A stretch of DNA of 64,000 nt from Halisarca cf. caerulea (GCA_963170055.1 CAUJGJ010000040.1:729401-793400), one strand, 5' to 3'. Positions 11,880 to 25,014 are shown, counted from the first letter of the stretch. The notes: generated by a model from the letters alone, not told the origin. Translations and numbers: made by a program.

Positions 11880-13100
11880 ACAAACTGCTTGCTGGCACAA
11901 ATGAAGACAGTTGTGCGGAGCCTCTATAAATAGTGACTTATCCTGGGGTCTCACAGTACACAGAGGTTAACACACAGTGGTATACCAGGTTGTGTTACAC
12001 ACAGTCACCCGATGTGACCACAGGGTACATTTATATTTATGTGGGCTAAACGCCTACGGGTAATTTGAGTTTTTGTGGTCAGTTTCATTGCACACCTCAT
12101 CCATGTGTGGTGCTACATGTGTACTATATGGTTTCCCATTTGTAAGAATGTGAAAAATGATAAGACAGTGCTGATTAAAATTGTGTTGCCATGAAAATGC
12201 GCTTCAAGCATGGTTACCCTGAGGACATCTGTGAGTATTCGCGCGAGTACTATCATATATTAACGACACATCAAACGTTTAGTTTCTCAAACCATAGGGT
12301 TTGTATAATATTATATTATCTATGGTCAAACTTTCGAATCAGTAGTGTGAATTTTGTTGGATCTTATCGCACTGTGATAAGGTCTCAAATGGCTTGAAAA
12401 AGCGAGCGAAAAACGAACGAAAAGAAAACGCAGCGAAATGATTGTATAGTCAAAGTACAAGGGCATGGTAAATCGCATGAACGTCTAGTACATATTTTAG
12501 GAGATGTTGGCAACAGCATACAAGGTACTGAAGTTAAGTTAGTTGGACTGGCAACCCCAAAGCAGAAAAAAACTAATCTACAGAAAGAGCAATTCCTGCT
12601 GAGCAGCACAAAAATGGTGCTTTAGCATCAAGGTGTTACTATTTCACCTGTAATCTTCTGATACTGTTCTGAGCAATGCTCATCTTGTAGCCTTCGGCTT
12701 ATTCTACACTGACATGTGCACTTCTTTGAGGTTTGAGGAGGCTGAGGTCTCCTACCCTCCAACAATTTCCAAAATGGTCTTTCGGCCATCGTACAAACAC
12801 ACAATGCTTTCTCAGGTAACTTTTAAGGTGATAACATATTGCTATAGGTACTCTCAATAACTTACGTTCGATAAAATAGATGATTTTACACATTAACGGT
12901 ATTGTCTTCGACGAACATATAGCACCATTTTCAACTATTAGTGTAAATGGGTGTTGATATCGCACGAGTACTTGCAAGTACCCTCTTGTACTCTAGAACT
13001 GTCCTAGTTTACTATGATAACATAATTGTAATCAGCAATGTAAACATGTGACAAAAGCGAAAATATCTTTACGCTCCTGATTAGTACCTATATGCACATT
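11880..13100. other. Upstream region of trefoil copy 1
   Basis: Positions 11880-12140 are homologous to the upstream segments of copies 2 (51070-51400) and 3 (59640-59960); shared landmarks include TTTATTTATGTGGGCT and GGTCAGTTT. This is the duplicated 5' flank. From 12150 to 13100 I see no gene or named repeat. Confidence 0.55.
11924..11932 (-). promoter_or_regulatory. TATA-like box of trefoil copy 1
   Basis: On the minus strand TATTTATAG lies about 70 bases before the start codon of copy 1. The same octamer sits at the equivalent place before copy 3 (59699-59707). In dead copy 2 it is altered by extra bases (51151-51160). Conservation within the duplicated upstream segment supports promoter function, but the transcription start is not proven. 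Confidence 0.5.
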
Positions 13101-13109
13101 TTAGACATG

Positions 13110-14090
13110 TCTGCACTAAATCGCAATTGTGAAAATTTTGTCTTCTTCACTGCTTCTGTTTGCAACTTGTCGAAACTTCACAGTGTCAAACGAAGGCTTA
13201 ACATGTAGGTAGACATGTAAAAGTTTTGAGGATTAGCCTTTAAAAGGCTTGCTTAAATAGCGTAGAAGTTTGTAAGGTGTTCCTAACCCCTACTAAAAGC
13301 GAAACACTTTGAGTGCTACATGGTGGAACACTTCCAAGACTATTTTTATTTGTCTATATTGTTTTCATTTGCACTTCCGGTGTGTAACATTCGTCCAATA
13401 TATAGATAAATACATATATAAATATATATATAATATAGATTTGAAGAAAAGTCTTACATATAATGGAAAATTCATATAATAGTAATAGAGAAGAATGAAC
13501 TTATACAGGAATGAGTTATAGGAATTGTTTTAAAAACAATTGCCAATTATGGCAATTGTTTTCAAAACAATGAATTGTCCTGTTACAATAAACAGTATGT
13601 TCAAGGAAGGTTCAGCTGTACACTTACACTCCAACGCTTTGCAAGTAAGTTGAGCGTGTGGGGCGGCAGCCCCTAGGAGTTTTTAAATCAAATTACTTGT
13701 TTCACATCAATTGCTACAGAAAACATTTACTAACTTTTCCAAGCGGCAGCAAAGACCGTTCCTCTCCAAAGCCAAGATGAGTGAAATTGGCCATCAAAAG
13801 GCACAATTCAAGCTCCTTTAACTTGGGACAGGAATGAAAGTTAACTTGCTGCCACATGGATAAGTTATATACAGCACATGTCTTGAAGTTGGTACCAAGA
13901 AACTATCTCCAGCTTGCACGTAGCACCCAGCTGAAAACTAAAATTCCGAAGAACATTGAGTTAGGTCACGTACCAGCATGTGACAGAGCAACAGTAATGA
14001 TAGAAAACGTCGCTAAATGTGGATTCAGTTTCATATATGCCCGAATATCAGCCTGAATAATGAGATTATCCATGACTAATAACTAATAGG
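13110..14090 (+). repeat. Medium-length interspersed repeat, split by a hairpin-ended element
   Basis: It aligns with 57690-58130 plus later copies (TTCTGTTTGCAACTTG, GTCAAACGAAGGCTTAACA, CCTACTAAAAGCGAAAC, CATTTACTAACTTTTCC). The relative at 57975 is an empty site: there ..GACTACTTTTTCACAT.. is continuous, while here about 350 bases interrupt the T run. Confidence 0.65.
13352..13703 (+). mobile_element. Hairpin-ended element inserted in the repeat
   Basis: It begins near CTATATTGTTTTCATTTGCACTTCCGG and ends with a palindrome (CAAGTAAGTTGAGCG..AAATCAAATTACTTG). It is a close relative of 9975-10315 and contains a short TA-rich middle. Comparison with the uninterrupted relative at 57975 places the insertion inside a run of T bases, as expected for Helentron-like insertion into TT. 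Confidence 0.6.
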
Positions 14091-14699
14091 TACTAAAATA
14101 TAACATTTTACATGCGTGTAAGATGTTTGATTGCATAGTATGTTTGTACAATGCCTCAAAACCATTCATTGGCCATTCTACTACATATGAGTTGTGGCAG
14201 AACAAAGGAACTATCAAACAGTAGATTCACTGACTCTGGGAAGCCATTAAATTGCAAATAGATATGTTCCTAGTACATAATTGGTTCGTCTTCACTTTTT
14301 ATAAACATGACACGTGCACTTTCCTGAAGTTGAGGGGTGTTTTGTGGTTTATGAGTAATCTAATACAATGCTAACACAGAATGCAGAGATTGTGCATGCA
14401 AGTCACGAAAATCTACGAAAATATTCCAAGTGAATTTGTGGTAGTTTCAACGAAATAGGCGGATAAGAAAGATTTACTGATTGTTAGAAACTGAAAACAG
14501 CTGCAAAAGGAGAATGAAATGCAATCTTCTACACTCAGCCCCTCTTCTATGTGGCTCCCATAATGCTGACGTCATATTTGTCATTTGAAAACCTTGTGAG
14601 GAGACAGTGTTCACCAAAGGCTGAATTTCTTTCGGAAAGGCTTTCATATGAACGAGTTTGTAGCAAAGATTTGTTCCAGAATGGGTTCACCAATGACAA

Positions 14700-14870
14700 A
14701 TGTAAATTCTCACCTTTGGAGAATTTGATCAAATCCTCCATTTCCGACATGTGCACGGTTTTGTGGTTAAATATTGGACGGAAACAGCATTTTAGTGCAC
14801 ATCACGCAAATGAAGAGGATTAGGAAAATTCTCCAAAGGGGAAAATTTAAATATATGTGTTAGAAGTCTT
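14700..14870. repeat. Repeat, inverted relative of 6930-7090
   Basis: Contains GACATGTGCACGG and TTGGACGGAAACAGCAT, which are inverted at 6930-7090. No coding evidence. Confidence 0.45.
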
Positions 14871-15022
14871 CCTTCTCCGTATGACTCCCTTAAAGTCCGA
14901 ATCAACTACTGTTTTTCTAGCTTTATGAAGACAAAAAAGTACAATTATACCAAGAAATGTAACATTCAATAGTTGTAATTATATCTGATATCCTTCTCAG
15001 GACTTGTAATGGAACGGAAGAA

Positions 15023-15211
15023 CAAGCGATTCGAGTTTAAAAAACTTGTGGGCCACCCATGGCCCTGGAAACTCGAATCGCTTGGAAATCGTCTTCGAAG
15101 AACTCTTCTGGTCGATAAGACTCTTCGCTGATAAAATCAGAAGCAAACGAATGAATTTTACCGAAATATAGCCGAAAGATTACGTACCGACTTCGCGTCT
15201 GCCATGTTGTT

Positions 15212-15247
<36 letters not shown>

Positions 15248-15319
15248 TCGTTCCGGACGTTCCGGACACTTCCGGTGAAAGTAAAAACAATATAGGGCCG
15301 CCTTCCGGCGGCCCAAAAA
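15023..15319 (+). repeat. Hairpin-ended element, HINE-like, copy 2
   Basis: Nearly the same as 113-451: a CAAGCGATTCGAGTTT..AAACTCGAATCGCTTG hairpin, a segment with CGACTTCGCGTCTGCC, a shorter TA run (15216-15242), then GGCCGCCTTCCGGCGGCC. The difference in TA length accounts for most of the size difference from copy 1. Confidence 0.6.
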
Positions 15320-15419
15320 TGGGGGTGATTTCAGCCAACTTTTGGGGCGCTATTTTGTTCACACTTCAAATTTGCACATGTCACACCTGCGTATCAAGTG
15401 TTCTACATAAGGCATAATT

Positions 15420-15620
15420 GTGAAGCATGTGTACATACTTGCCTAACTGGATGTTCTTCCAAATTTTACGTTTTGGCTGGGTGCTAAGTGAACGAACAAG
15501 CTGGAGACAGTTTCTTGGTGCAAACTTTGAGCTATTTGCTGTGTACAAATTTTCCATGTGGCAGCAACAGAATTTTTGTTACTGTCCTAGAAGTTATAGG
15601 AGTCTTTTAACAAATGCGTT
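15420..15620 (-). repeat. Medium-length interspersed repeat fragment
   Basis: Reverse-complement relative of 10920-11060, with shared GCTGGAGACAGTTTCTTGG and TTTTGGCTGGGTGCTAAGTG. Confidence 0.55.
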
Positions 15621-15629
15621 ATTCAGTTT

Positions 15630-17454
15630 ACGCGTTCTTGTTATCTACTGAAGTCCACTTTTCTGGACCTGAAGTTGGCTAGCCTCTTTTCGCCTTCGTA
15701 AATGTTATTCACTGCTATAGTCTACAAGTTTCTTTTCTCTGAAAAGTTGTATTTGTGAATGCATTGCTAACTATGATCTGAACTTGCCTATGAAAGCGAA
15801 CATTTCTTTAGTGATATGTGCTGCGGCTGCAGGCTGAGGTAGTTTAGAAATTCGTCTTTGTTAGCTTTCTGAAAACAACGGAAATATTCTGTTCTTGTTA
15901 GTGTAATACTATTTTGGATTTCGTAGAAAGTTTTTCATAATTGTAAACGTACTAGGGCTTCATTTTTGACTTCGCTTTGCGCTACAAGTTCAAAGAGTAG
16001 CTTCGAATTAGAGGTTGGCATCGATGTGTTCCTCTCGGATGCGCTTCACTCCACAGCAGACTTCATCTTCAATCAATCTTAGCCATAGGCGCTTTCCTGA
16101 CAAACAAGAACAAGTGTACTGTTACAAATCTATCTGTAAATTGAACGTATAGTCTTCTGCCGAGACTGCTGCCAGGACTAAACCAGTTATCCATGCTTTC
16201 GCAAGTATCATTTCAGAGGAGACTCTACCATTACCTATTATCTCCATTACCTCAAAATACTCTGCCCCGGGAATACCATTTTGATGAGGAACCAGAAGGC
16301 GAGTGACTAGTACTAGTCCAACAGTTGTTGTAATTATTGGCGATTCTACACTTCCACCACTACCGAAGAAATACATCACAGACTTCTTCGGTCATGTTTC
16401 AGATGGACAACAGCAGGATTTCCCAAGCTTCCTTAAGCGATACAACCCACAGAACCGCCCCTAGAGGAGTGTGATTACTAATTTCTGTGTGACGGATTCT
16501 GATGCAATATCCACTGAAGAAGATAACACAAGTCAGTTGGTAATGATAAAGAAAATTAATGTAGCACAGTGTATAGTCTTGTAGCTTTCACCAAAAGCTA
16601 GAAGTTTTTGTTTATGTGAAAGCACATGGTGAGTTGGATGCAGCCACACATTTTCAAACTCCACGTACAACCATATTATCCTGGAAAGGATTAAACTTGG
16701 AACCTAAGACATGCAGGCTGGTAAAACAAAAGGGAATCATTTGGCAAAAGGTTCAGGGTGACATAAAAGCGCTCGCTAAATAACCAAAAGGAGAAATCTC
16801 GACCAATAACGTTACTATGATAGACCGAAAACAACGGAGTTGGCAGCTGCACGAAGAAAGACGGATTGCACAATAATACGACATTAGGCCCTGACGACCC
16901 TGACGACTGTAACAAAACGTACCTCAGGAGGTACTTGAGGGTAGTCTTTGAAGTCTTGAGGGTAGTCTTTTCTGTGACTGACGACCCTGTGAGTGCTGAC
17001 AAAGACATTACCCAGATATCTTTGTAAATGTGGTGACCACAAACAGCGAAGTGATATTCAGCTTCAAAACTGGTAGCCACTTTTACATCGGTACAAAATT
17101 AATCTTCTTTCAAAGTTTGACATTGTTCTCTATGTTTTCGTTTGATTTTAAATCGTCTTCTAAGTTTTCGTTGCATCTTCTATGTTTTGTCAGTTTGTGC
17201 AGAAACTTCTTTAATACTTCTTATCTGGACAAATGACGAAATTTTTAGAAAATACACTGTAGTGCAGACATGCATGTCCCACAATGTCATGCGATTTCAA
17301 TGACAGACTGTTCACTTCCTATTGGTCTTGCTGAACCACGCAGCACTTCAAACTGTGTCTTTTGAACCAAGGAGATGCATATCACAGCAATGATGTGTGA
17401 ATACTGACCTCATTAGTTTGTGTATCATGAACCACGATATGGTTCATATGTAGG
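15630..17454. other. No recognisable gene
   Basis: Scattered short ORFs show no family motif. A short segment at 16788-16815 (AACCAAAAGGAGAAATCTCG) recurs at 45959-45985, so at least part is repeat-derived. Nothing else can be supported. Confidence 0.35.
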
Positions 17455-17935
17455 GATGATGCAAAAAAAACATGGCCGCCCAAACATTAGAGCCGACCGT
17501 ATTTTTGCTGAAAACTCACTTCCGGTACATTTTGGAGCTCCAAAAACAGCATATTTAATTAACTTCTACGAGTATTTTTCGATAGATCTAAGTATACAAG
17601 AAACTTCTGGGAGCCTTACATGAGCTATATTTTGCAAAGTTTACATAGCGTGAAAGGTCACAATTTCGGCTTCTTGTTCTTCTTATTCTGATTATTCTTG
17701 TAGAACAGGCTAGGGCTTGCTAGAAGAGGTATTCAAGATTGATTTTACCACCATTTAAACCAATCATACAGTGGTGCCTTTTTTATACCTTTAGAAGAAA
17801 TTCTTTCGATGTAAAAGCTAAACAATCCCGATTTTGCCACAAAATTGGTTCTAATCCACCATTTTAAAAATGGCCGATTTGTATTGGGCTGGCTTGTACT
17901 GGTATCTTGCACCTTTTGTGCTAGTTTTCAGTGAA
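17455..17935 (+). repeat. Dispersed repeat, relative of 2601-3075
   Basis: Shares an ACATTAGAGCC-.CGTATTT block, a TTTTGGAGCTCCAAAAA block, the TTTACATAGCGT-AAAGGTCAC block and an AAATGGCCGA block with the first part of the 750-bp insertion at 2598-3347. A short third relative lies at 55040-55110. Confidence 0.55.
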
Positions 17936-18084
17936 AAAGCAAAGAATATGGAGATCAATAGGCATACATTCACTTGTATGTAGGTTGATCAATAGGCATA
18001 CATTCACTTGTAAGTAGGTTGTGACTGGAAGTAACCCAATATAATCCAAACCAAAATTACATGTACAAGACCTATATAATACTG

Positions 18085-18921
18085 CGCAGGTAAGCTATGG
18101 CAGATTCGTGGTTCCAAAAGGCGTTCGGTGGTTTTCACAGGTATGCAATTAAATTGTAACGCCCAATACTAATTAATCACATAGTAGCCGCGTGACTACC
18201 TTGATAGTTTTCAAGATTTCAATGGTTTCACCAGCAACAGAAAGGATTATGGCCTTTCAATTTAGCAAATGGATGGTAATAGAGTGAGAAATTGCAGATC
18301 TACGAGTATTCAAGCTTCAAAATCTCCAACTTACCTCCAGAGTTATGATCGTAATTGAAGCATATAAATTAGCCTCCGCAACACTGAGAACACTGGCGTC
18401 CACGTGACCAAGGGCAAAATAAGCACTCTTGTGCATAAGAAAGTTATGGCAAAGAAGGTGGAGAACTAGACCTCTACCTGAATGCTTGAAGCTTTGTCAG
18501 GTTATTCCTTAAGGGCCGAACTTACAATTTTGGATATGGGAAGATTGTCGGTTATACCGTTCGGTTTATGCACCGCCTTATGTTACTACAAATGGAGGTG
18601 GAATAGAGCAGCGCTTTCCCATATCCAAATATGTAAGTTTGGGGTATGTTTTATCTTGTGAACCGACTTGTGTATCAAAACTCGGAGGTATTCCTTTCTG
18701 ATTTTGTTATGGTTGAAAAATAGCGACCATGCAACGGGTGCAACATGTTTTCGGTGCTTTAAATGACACACGAGTAAAATATGAATGTTCGGTTTGCTAT
18801 CTGTATGGTTTCTTGGGGTTTGAAACCTTCACAAAGCTAAAACAAAGCGTTTAATTTGAAGCGTTTGGAAACGGCAGCCATTTTGTTCTATGGCAAAATC
18901 TGCCATAACATACCTGTGTGC
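18085..18921. mobile_element. Non-autonomous element with TIR CAGGTATGTTATGGCA, diverged copy
   Basis: The left end GCGCAGGTAAGCTATGGCAG and the right end CTGCCATAACATACCTG are inverted. Size and ends match 56724-57500 and 62031-62819. The inside is non-coding. Confidence 0.5.
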
Positions 18922-18929
18922 GTGAAAAT

Positions 18930-20087
18930 GGAAATGGGGTGCAGGCATGACTGTCAATTCCACAAAAATACTAAAACAATGTACCGAGGTTTGTCATACT
19001 GTATAGCTCTATGCATATATACTTTGGCTAAATTGAGGTTTACTTTCTATCAATATTATTATTGCATGTGGTACATGTCCAGGGCCAAAAAGGCGCGATA
19101 TCCACACCAAGCTAGTTATCTTTTTTTCTGCAGATGGTGCAGGGTTCAGCCTTTAAGTTATTTGCACATGAACAATATTATGTTTTTGTTAATATTTGTA
19201 AGCATTTTAAGGTCCTTTATAATTTCAAGCTATTTACAATACCTGAAGGACAACGTATTGAAAGAGAACAAAAACGCCGGTGGGCACTGGGAAAAGCTCA
19301 ATGGGGAACAGTAAACTTATTAATACCATAATAAACTACTGCAAGGCTGAATTTCGTCCAACCTTCGAGTTTCAACTTCCACAACATGGAATCGCTAGAT
19401 GTTATTGAAAAAACTCACTTTTAAGTGAGATTTTGTCCTTTGAAAAGCTCTTTCCCACCACCCACCGACGTTTTTGTGACATGTCCAACAAGAAGGTGAT
19501 TTGTTTGACTGTTTGATCTTTATTGTGCATGCATGTGTAGGAGCTAGCATGACTAATTAGTAATGTACAGTTACAAGCACAGTATAGTATTGGAATTTCA
19601 TCGCATGTTCTTGCCTTTGGAGGATCGTGTGGCTCAGGCTTAATAATAGTATGTAGTCAACTCTTAAAGGAGTAAACTCACATTCACCAAGTCCCATCAG
19701 GGGGATGAAATTGCGAAATAATCTACCATGTCGACAGGAAGGATATTGTGTCACCACAACTTATTCGTCGATCACTTCTAGTTTCACAAATATATACTGT
19801 AGCATGAGAGTGATTACATGGCTACCGTGAAACATTAACTTTCTGATACAAAGTACTGTACATGCATACATACCTGCATGGGACCCAAATTGAACCCCCA
19901 AATGACCTTTCGAGTGCATGAATTCATAGCACACTGTGCTAATATTGCCATGATGACTTGAGTAAGTCCAATCTGTGGATCATTACCTTTGTTTTTTCAC
20001 TATAGGTGTACCGTATAAATATTTACACCACTGACAAGCATAATAATGTACATGTACTAATGGTTTAATACTTCCTTATGTGATGTA
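18930..20087. other. No recognisable feature
   Basis: Only short ORFs without family features, and no repeat shared with the rest of the window. Confidence 0.35.
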
Positions 20088-21414
20088 CACAGGCTCATTA
20101 TAGCGCTTTTCGACTGGGTAAGAAAATGGCTGCCGCTCAAAATGGTAATATATACATCGAATTTTACAGCTCAAACAACAATGTACGTTGATTTTTACAA
20201 CTGTTTAGTGTTTTAATGTTATTTATCGAAACAATAAACTAAAAAACAGGCCCATGTCTCATACCCAGAAGTATAAAAATGATTTTGAAAATGGTTCACT
20301 TTTTCTCTAAACATCGATTTGGGGACGTGTAGACGGCCTCCCAAAGAGATGAAACTGGCATGAGATGAAAGAGTAAAGTTCATTTAAGATATGGATGCTG
20401 AGCGGAGAACATATAACTCCAACTGAAATAGTTATAACGAAAAATGTACTTTTAGCGGGTAAAAATGGCTAACAATGACAATTAAAATGGTAATTTCTTG
20501 GGCTAACCTGCTTATATAATCCCCGCTCAGTAAAAACAAGTAGACAAAAGTATTTTAAATCGTTGGATTCTTTTGCTGTTCACAAAAAGTCCCAGGTACA
20601 CGTCCCCAAAACACGATATATTTGCAGGACTGTTCCAATCCACCATTTTAGGATGACGTAAGGTGCGCGTCATCAGTATTGGGCATATAAAAAAGTATGG
20701 TACATTGGAAATAAGCACCCTGCAATGTTATTGACTACGTGAATAATCGATCTGGCCGGTCGACAATTTGTTGTGTGGAAAGTTCTATTTTTCATTAAAT
20801 GGTTCCAACAAGTATTGGTGAGTTCTTATGCATATATTCTTGTCATTGATAGTCATATCTGCGACAAAAGTGGCATACTTGACGACTAAGACGCAGAGAC
20901 AGTGGCACTAGCTTGCGTGCGAAATCAATCGATTAGTACAAAGTCAGAAAGTAGACTGAGCCTGCTAACATTTTGCAGATTTTAGCTAGTGTTTCATTCG
21001 TGATCTAGGATATCCTGGATAGTATAGTGCAGTTACCTGCCACAGCACTTTCTTACATTGATTCGGCATTCTGCAACGATCATTCGATGTGGGAAGGTCG
21101 ATATCGGCGGTACCTGGCCCTTTTTGACGGTACTAGTGTAGCTTGAACATTGCGACTAAACATTGATGTGCTTTTATAAATACCTAAACAAAACTTATTA
21201 AGGCACAAAACGGCTTTTTGCCTTTTCAAAGTCGATAGGATTCGAAAGATTCTGCTATCGCTAAACCACTGTAAGCGCCCGCTACTGATGACGTATTATA
21301 ACGTTTACCTTCTGTTGGTAATGACGTATAGGTAAAATGTGACAAATTCCACAAATTCCATAACTTTGTCGCCTGCAATCCCCAACTTCCAAAAAGCGCT
21401 ATAATGCCCCTGTG
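20088..21414. mobile_element. 1.3-kb TIR element, TA target duplication
   Basis: The left end CACAGGCTCATTATAGCGCTTTT (20088-20110) is inverted at the right end AAAAGCGCTATAATG..CCCCTGTG (to 21414). Both are flanked by TA (20086-20087 and 21415-21416). The inside has no transposase-like ORF, so it is non-autonomous. TA duplication is used by several superfamilies, including Tc1/mariner and ISL2EU, so I leave the class open. Confidence 0.6.
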
Positions 21415-22062
21415 TATACTCACAAGTACGAAAGGTGCAGAACGGAACTAAGCACCACTGTACTCACCTCTCCGATAAGCACCTGGTTGCCATGGTTGAG
21501 ATCTATTACCCCCATGTCAGTGACTCCGCGAAAAGTTGTAAACTGTATACATAGAGAGATACCATATTATTCCCTTATCTACTGTACACAAATTGGTTTA
21601 CATGCAATAAAGGGTTACGCCACGAAGTCCAAACATTATTTTGTGGTAAGGAGTCATTCACAACTGAAAATGCTAGGGCTAAACTCTGGTTTTCAAGGGT
21701 GTTTGTTGATACATAAGTCTGTAAGTCTGTGGGAAAATGAGATAAAACTTGCAAGCAATGGTGTGGTACAATAATATGTGATCACATTTGGGACAATTTA
21801 CACTCACAAAAAAACCTACATTGGCCCGTACAATTCGATATTCGGCCACCAGGAAGCCATAATCAAAGCCTGCATGAGCTTTTTCACCTGGTAATTGTAA
21901 AAACTGTCTGACATCTCAATGGTATGCTTTATGTGTGCAAAGTTCGCGTGTAAGAGCCTACAATGTCCATATAGGCCTGTATCTGCCTCAAATTCTCCCT
22001 CAGTGAGGATGACGTTGTAATATTCCTGGAATAAGTATAGGCAAAAACATGCAGTAGCAGGT

Positions 22063-22105
22063 GTGTATGTGTGTGTGTGTGTATGTGTGTGTGTGTGCAT
22101 GTGTG

Positions 22106-22155
<50 letters not shown>
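22063..22155 (+). repeat. TG microsatellite
   Basis: An alternating TG tract with a few A and C interruptions. Open frames on both strands (Cys-Val or His-Thr repeats) are artefacts. Confidence 0.9.
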
Positions 22156-22158
<3 letters not shown>

Positions 22159-22342
22159 TATATTTGCATTCACCTCCAATGGAAGGCTATTCTTGTCCTT
22201 AGGTTGAAATAAATTTGCATAAAACTTAAATTCTTCACTACCAAAGTCTGGCATATCCTCACATACTCCTGCCCATCTAACAAAAGACAGATGACACTCA
22301 TAGTGGGGCCAGACTAGTACTTTCTGATGCAACAAACCACAA

Positions 22343-22690
22343 GGTATGAACATGTGGTTTGTAAGGGTGTATAAAAACCATTATAAAATGGTAAAAGGAT
22401 GTAGGATTGACACAGGATCGTGCAAAAGGCATTATCAAGAAGGATTCTCCAAAAACACTTGGAACAAGGGTAAGTTGCACAACCGGTACAGGGCTAGATG
22501 GGCAAAGGGCAAGACAGACATAGGGCTAGATGAGCATAGGGCTACACATACATGAGGCTAAATGGGTATAGGGCTAGACAGAGTTTAGTTGGATTGAGTG
22601 CACACTGTACAAATTCCTACATCCCACATGTGCAGCACATTTTACAGTACATATGCAGGTGCTGCAGGATGTAGGAATTTGCACTGTTTA
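22343..22690 (-). repeat. Repeat with degenerate GGGCTAGA(C/T)GG units
   Basis: On the minus strand it matches 55150-55440, reading GATGTAGGAATTTGCAC, then short CTAGCCC(T)ATG units, CAACTTA.CCTTGTTCC and TTTTTATACACCC. The units are about 12-14 bases and degenerate. It lies just 3' of dead trefoil copy 2, and the relative lies in an intron of copy 3. Confidence 0.55.
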
Positions 22691-22693
22691 ATA

Positions 22694-23753
22694 AAATGTA
22701 TTTAGGCATTAAGAGAAATACATGGGCAATAAATTGTTAAACAGTTGCAAGATATTATCTAACATATCCAGTTACTGCATTTACAAGGGATACATATTAA
22801 TTATGAGTGGCCTTGGAAGATTAAACAGAAATTCTCAAATGTCTATCTCTCTGTATACAAATTTCACCAAATATGTAGGTAGTATACATATTATTATAAC
22901 ATTTTTCTTATTATTGATAATGTAATATTTTGTTCATGTTTAAATTCTGTTCATATAGAAGCACTCCATGATACATAGTGCAATTAGCCTAGAACTTAGT
23001 ATTAGTTTTCAAGAAGTAATGGTAACTATATATGGCCTATTCTATAGTGCTAAAGCTACTAGAGAAGTTCTTCCACTACATTCGGTTTGGATTGGATTGG
23101 ATTAATCTTATTTAGACTGGGACACCCACTTAGCCATTGGCTACTTTTCAGGGGGCCCAGTAATCACAAGTACAGAATCAACAAACAAACAAACAAACAA
23201 ACATACTACATTGTTAATTGTTATTATAAAATATCAATTGTTCAATCATCCAATGTTCAATTCTTTTGGTGGCTGTAGTGGGCATTCTTCACTCTTCTGT
23301 CTTGGTGGTGGCAGGGGGGGTGCAGAGAAAAAAGGCCAGAAACACCATCACTGGGACTGGACCTTAGTCCATCCCATAACTCAGCTCTTGTTGTCACATC
23401 AGCAGCCCACTAAGCCACCAGCACCCCCCCGGTTCCAGCTGTCGATGGTGTTGCTTATTTGTTGAATTCAGTGGGATGGCAGCACCATGGGGTATTCTGT
23501 GCAGGCAAAAATGGCAATCAAATTAATGCTATTAAACATTATTTGCTAGCTTTTGATCAATTTACTCATCTTTTCGTCGGACTTTTCCCAGCAACATCCC
23601 ATGGATTCACATTCTTTTTGGGTCGTTACAATTCTCCCTATCAAAACCAGAGTGAGAGTAGCCATGAATAGTTTAACATGAAATAGCTACTCATGGATCA
23701 GATAAAAATCACTTCTGGTAGTATACTGTGTAATATATATAATACTCTTAGTA

Positions 23754-23803
<50 letters not shown>

Positions 23804-23890
23804 CAGTATTATAAATGGCATTGAATTTTGTGGACGCAATGTGGAGATAGCTACCACCCTCGGTCAGCGAGGTAAAGGACTTCTGTGCCT
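22694..23890. repeat. Duplicated 3' flank and last exons of trefoil copy 2
   Basis: Aligns with 2401-4080 minus its insertion. A block with CAAACAAACAAACAAAC and a C-rich segment (about 23080-23440) is extra here relative to copy 1. A TA microsatellite sits at about 23756-23790. Confidence 0.65.
23455..23631 (-). pseudogene. Trefoil copy 2, last two exons (dead)
   Basis: The penultimate exon (23631-23570) still reads [19 protein letters not shown], and the last exon (23496-23455) reads NTPWCCHPTEFNK before a stop. Relative to copies 1 and 3, the penultimate exon has lost its acceptor (AG to AA) and its donor (GTGAGT to ATGAGT), and WCF is now WCC. The matching first two exons lie far away at 50750-51063. 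The middle exons are not found between them. Confidence 0.8.
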
Positions 23891-24529
23891 TCTCCACCTA
23901 ATGTGAAGACTTTTATTACACTAAATCTTAATTGCAGGTCCTACATGGCTTCTTGCCTGTTCACTTAGTCTGTGTGAATTTTTGAATGTTCTAGTCAAAT
24001 TGATTGCAATTGCATGCTCTGATAGACCTCTGGATTCTTTTATTTCTCTTCTTTGCATCTCTTAATCATTTAATAGTAAATTTAATGTTATGTTACAATC
24101 TCCTTCTTGTTTATATTTTCTGCTTTGTACACTTTATCTGATTTTTGTTTTGTTTACTAGGTGCTTGTTGGAATAGCCAATGGCTAAAGCAGGGCATAGT
24201 TTTAAGGAATTTTTCAAATTGCCCACAGGCCAACCTGGATGTTGTTCTAGGTTGCCCCTGGGGAGTTTAGGTTGTCCAAAGAAATCTGGTGAGAACTTAG
24301 TGAATATTTGAGTTTGCAGAATTTTTTCCTGCTGTATGGTGGGTGATATGCAAGGATGCAGTATATATGCATGTAAGGTTGGATGGATGTACAGTGCAAA
24401 GTGGTAAATTCAAATCTCTATGGATACTAAAAATGTCATCATCATCATTGCAATCTTCACTGCTGTCATCAAGGTCATCATCAGGGTCATCTTCTACATG
24501 CCTACTCTTGCTTTAGTGTATATTATATA

Positions 24530-24555
24530 CACTGCACCAAAACCCTTAGTTATCA
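24530..24555 (+). repeat. Left TIR of the EnSpm element
   Basis: Reads CACTGCACCAAAACCCTTAG and so on through TTATCAC. It is preceded by ATA and matches the reverse complement of 45848-45873 at 25 of 26 positions. Confidence 0.88.
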
Positions 24556-25014
24556 CACTGTGACCACCCCTGTGCTATTGCACGTTACCACAGTTTACCA
24601 CACAGTGATTACTAGACGATACCACTGTGGGAACTCCTCCAAACGAACTCTAGGTTACCACTGTGTTAACTCAACTGTGAATACCTACGATAACACAGTG
24701 CTAAACTGTGGTAACCTACCATGTAAACAAAGGTTATTATAGTTATAAAAATTATGAATACTCTTAAAAGTAATGAATATACTTAAAATCCTAGCAACAA
24801 CATAATGCATTATTCACATAAATTAATTTATTCCACCTAATATGATTATGTTTCGGTTCCCATTTCCAGATCATGATACAATAATTAGAAATGCTTACAA
24901 AAATCATACCACACCATAATACAATACACAACAATAACAAAATAATAAAGACTGCTTCCACAAAGTGAAAGCACACATTGACATTGTTTAAACATATACC
25001 ACGAACTGTTCCTA

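Noticed and set aside
18856..19314. 152-codon ORF on the plus strand
   Set aside because: No recognisable domain, AT-driven composition, overlaps the end of a TIR element; likely chance.
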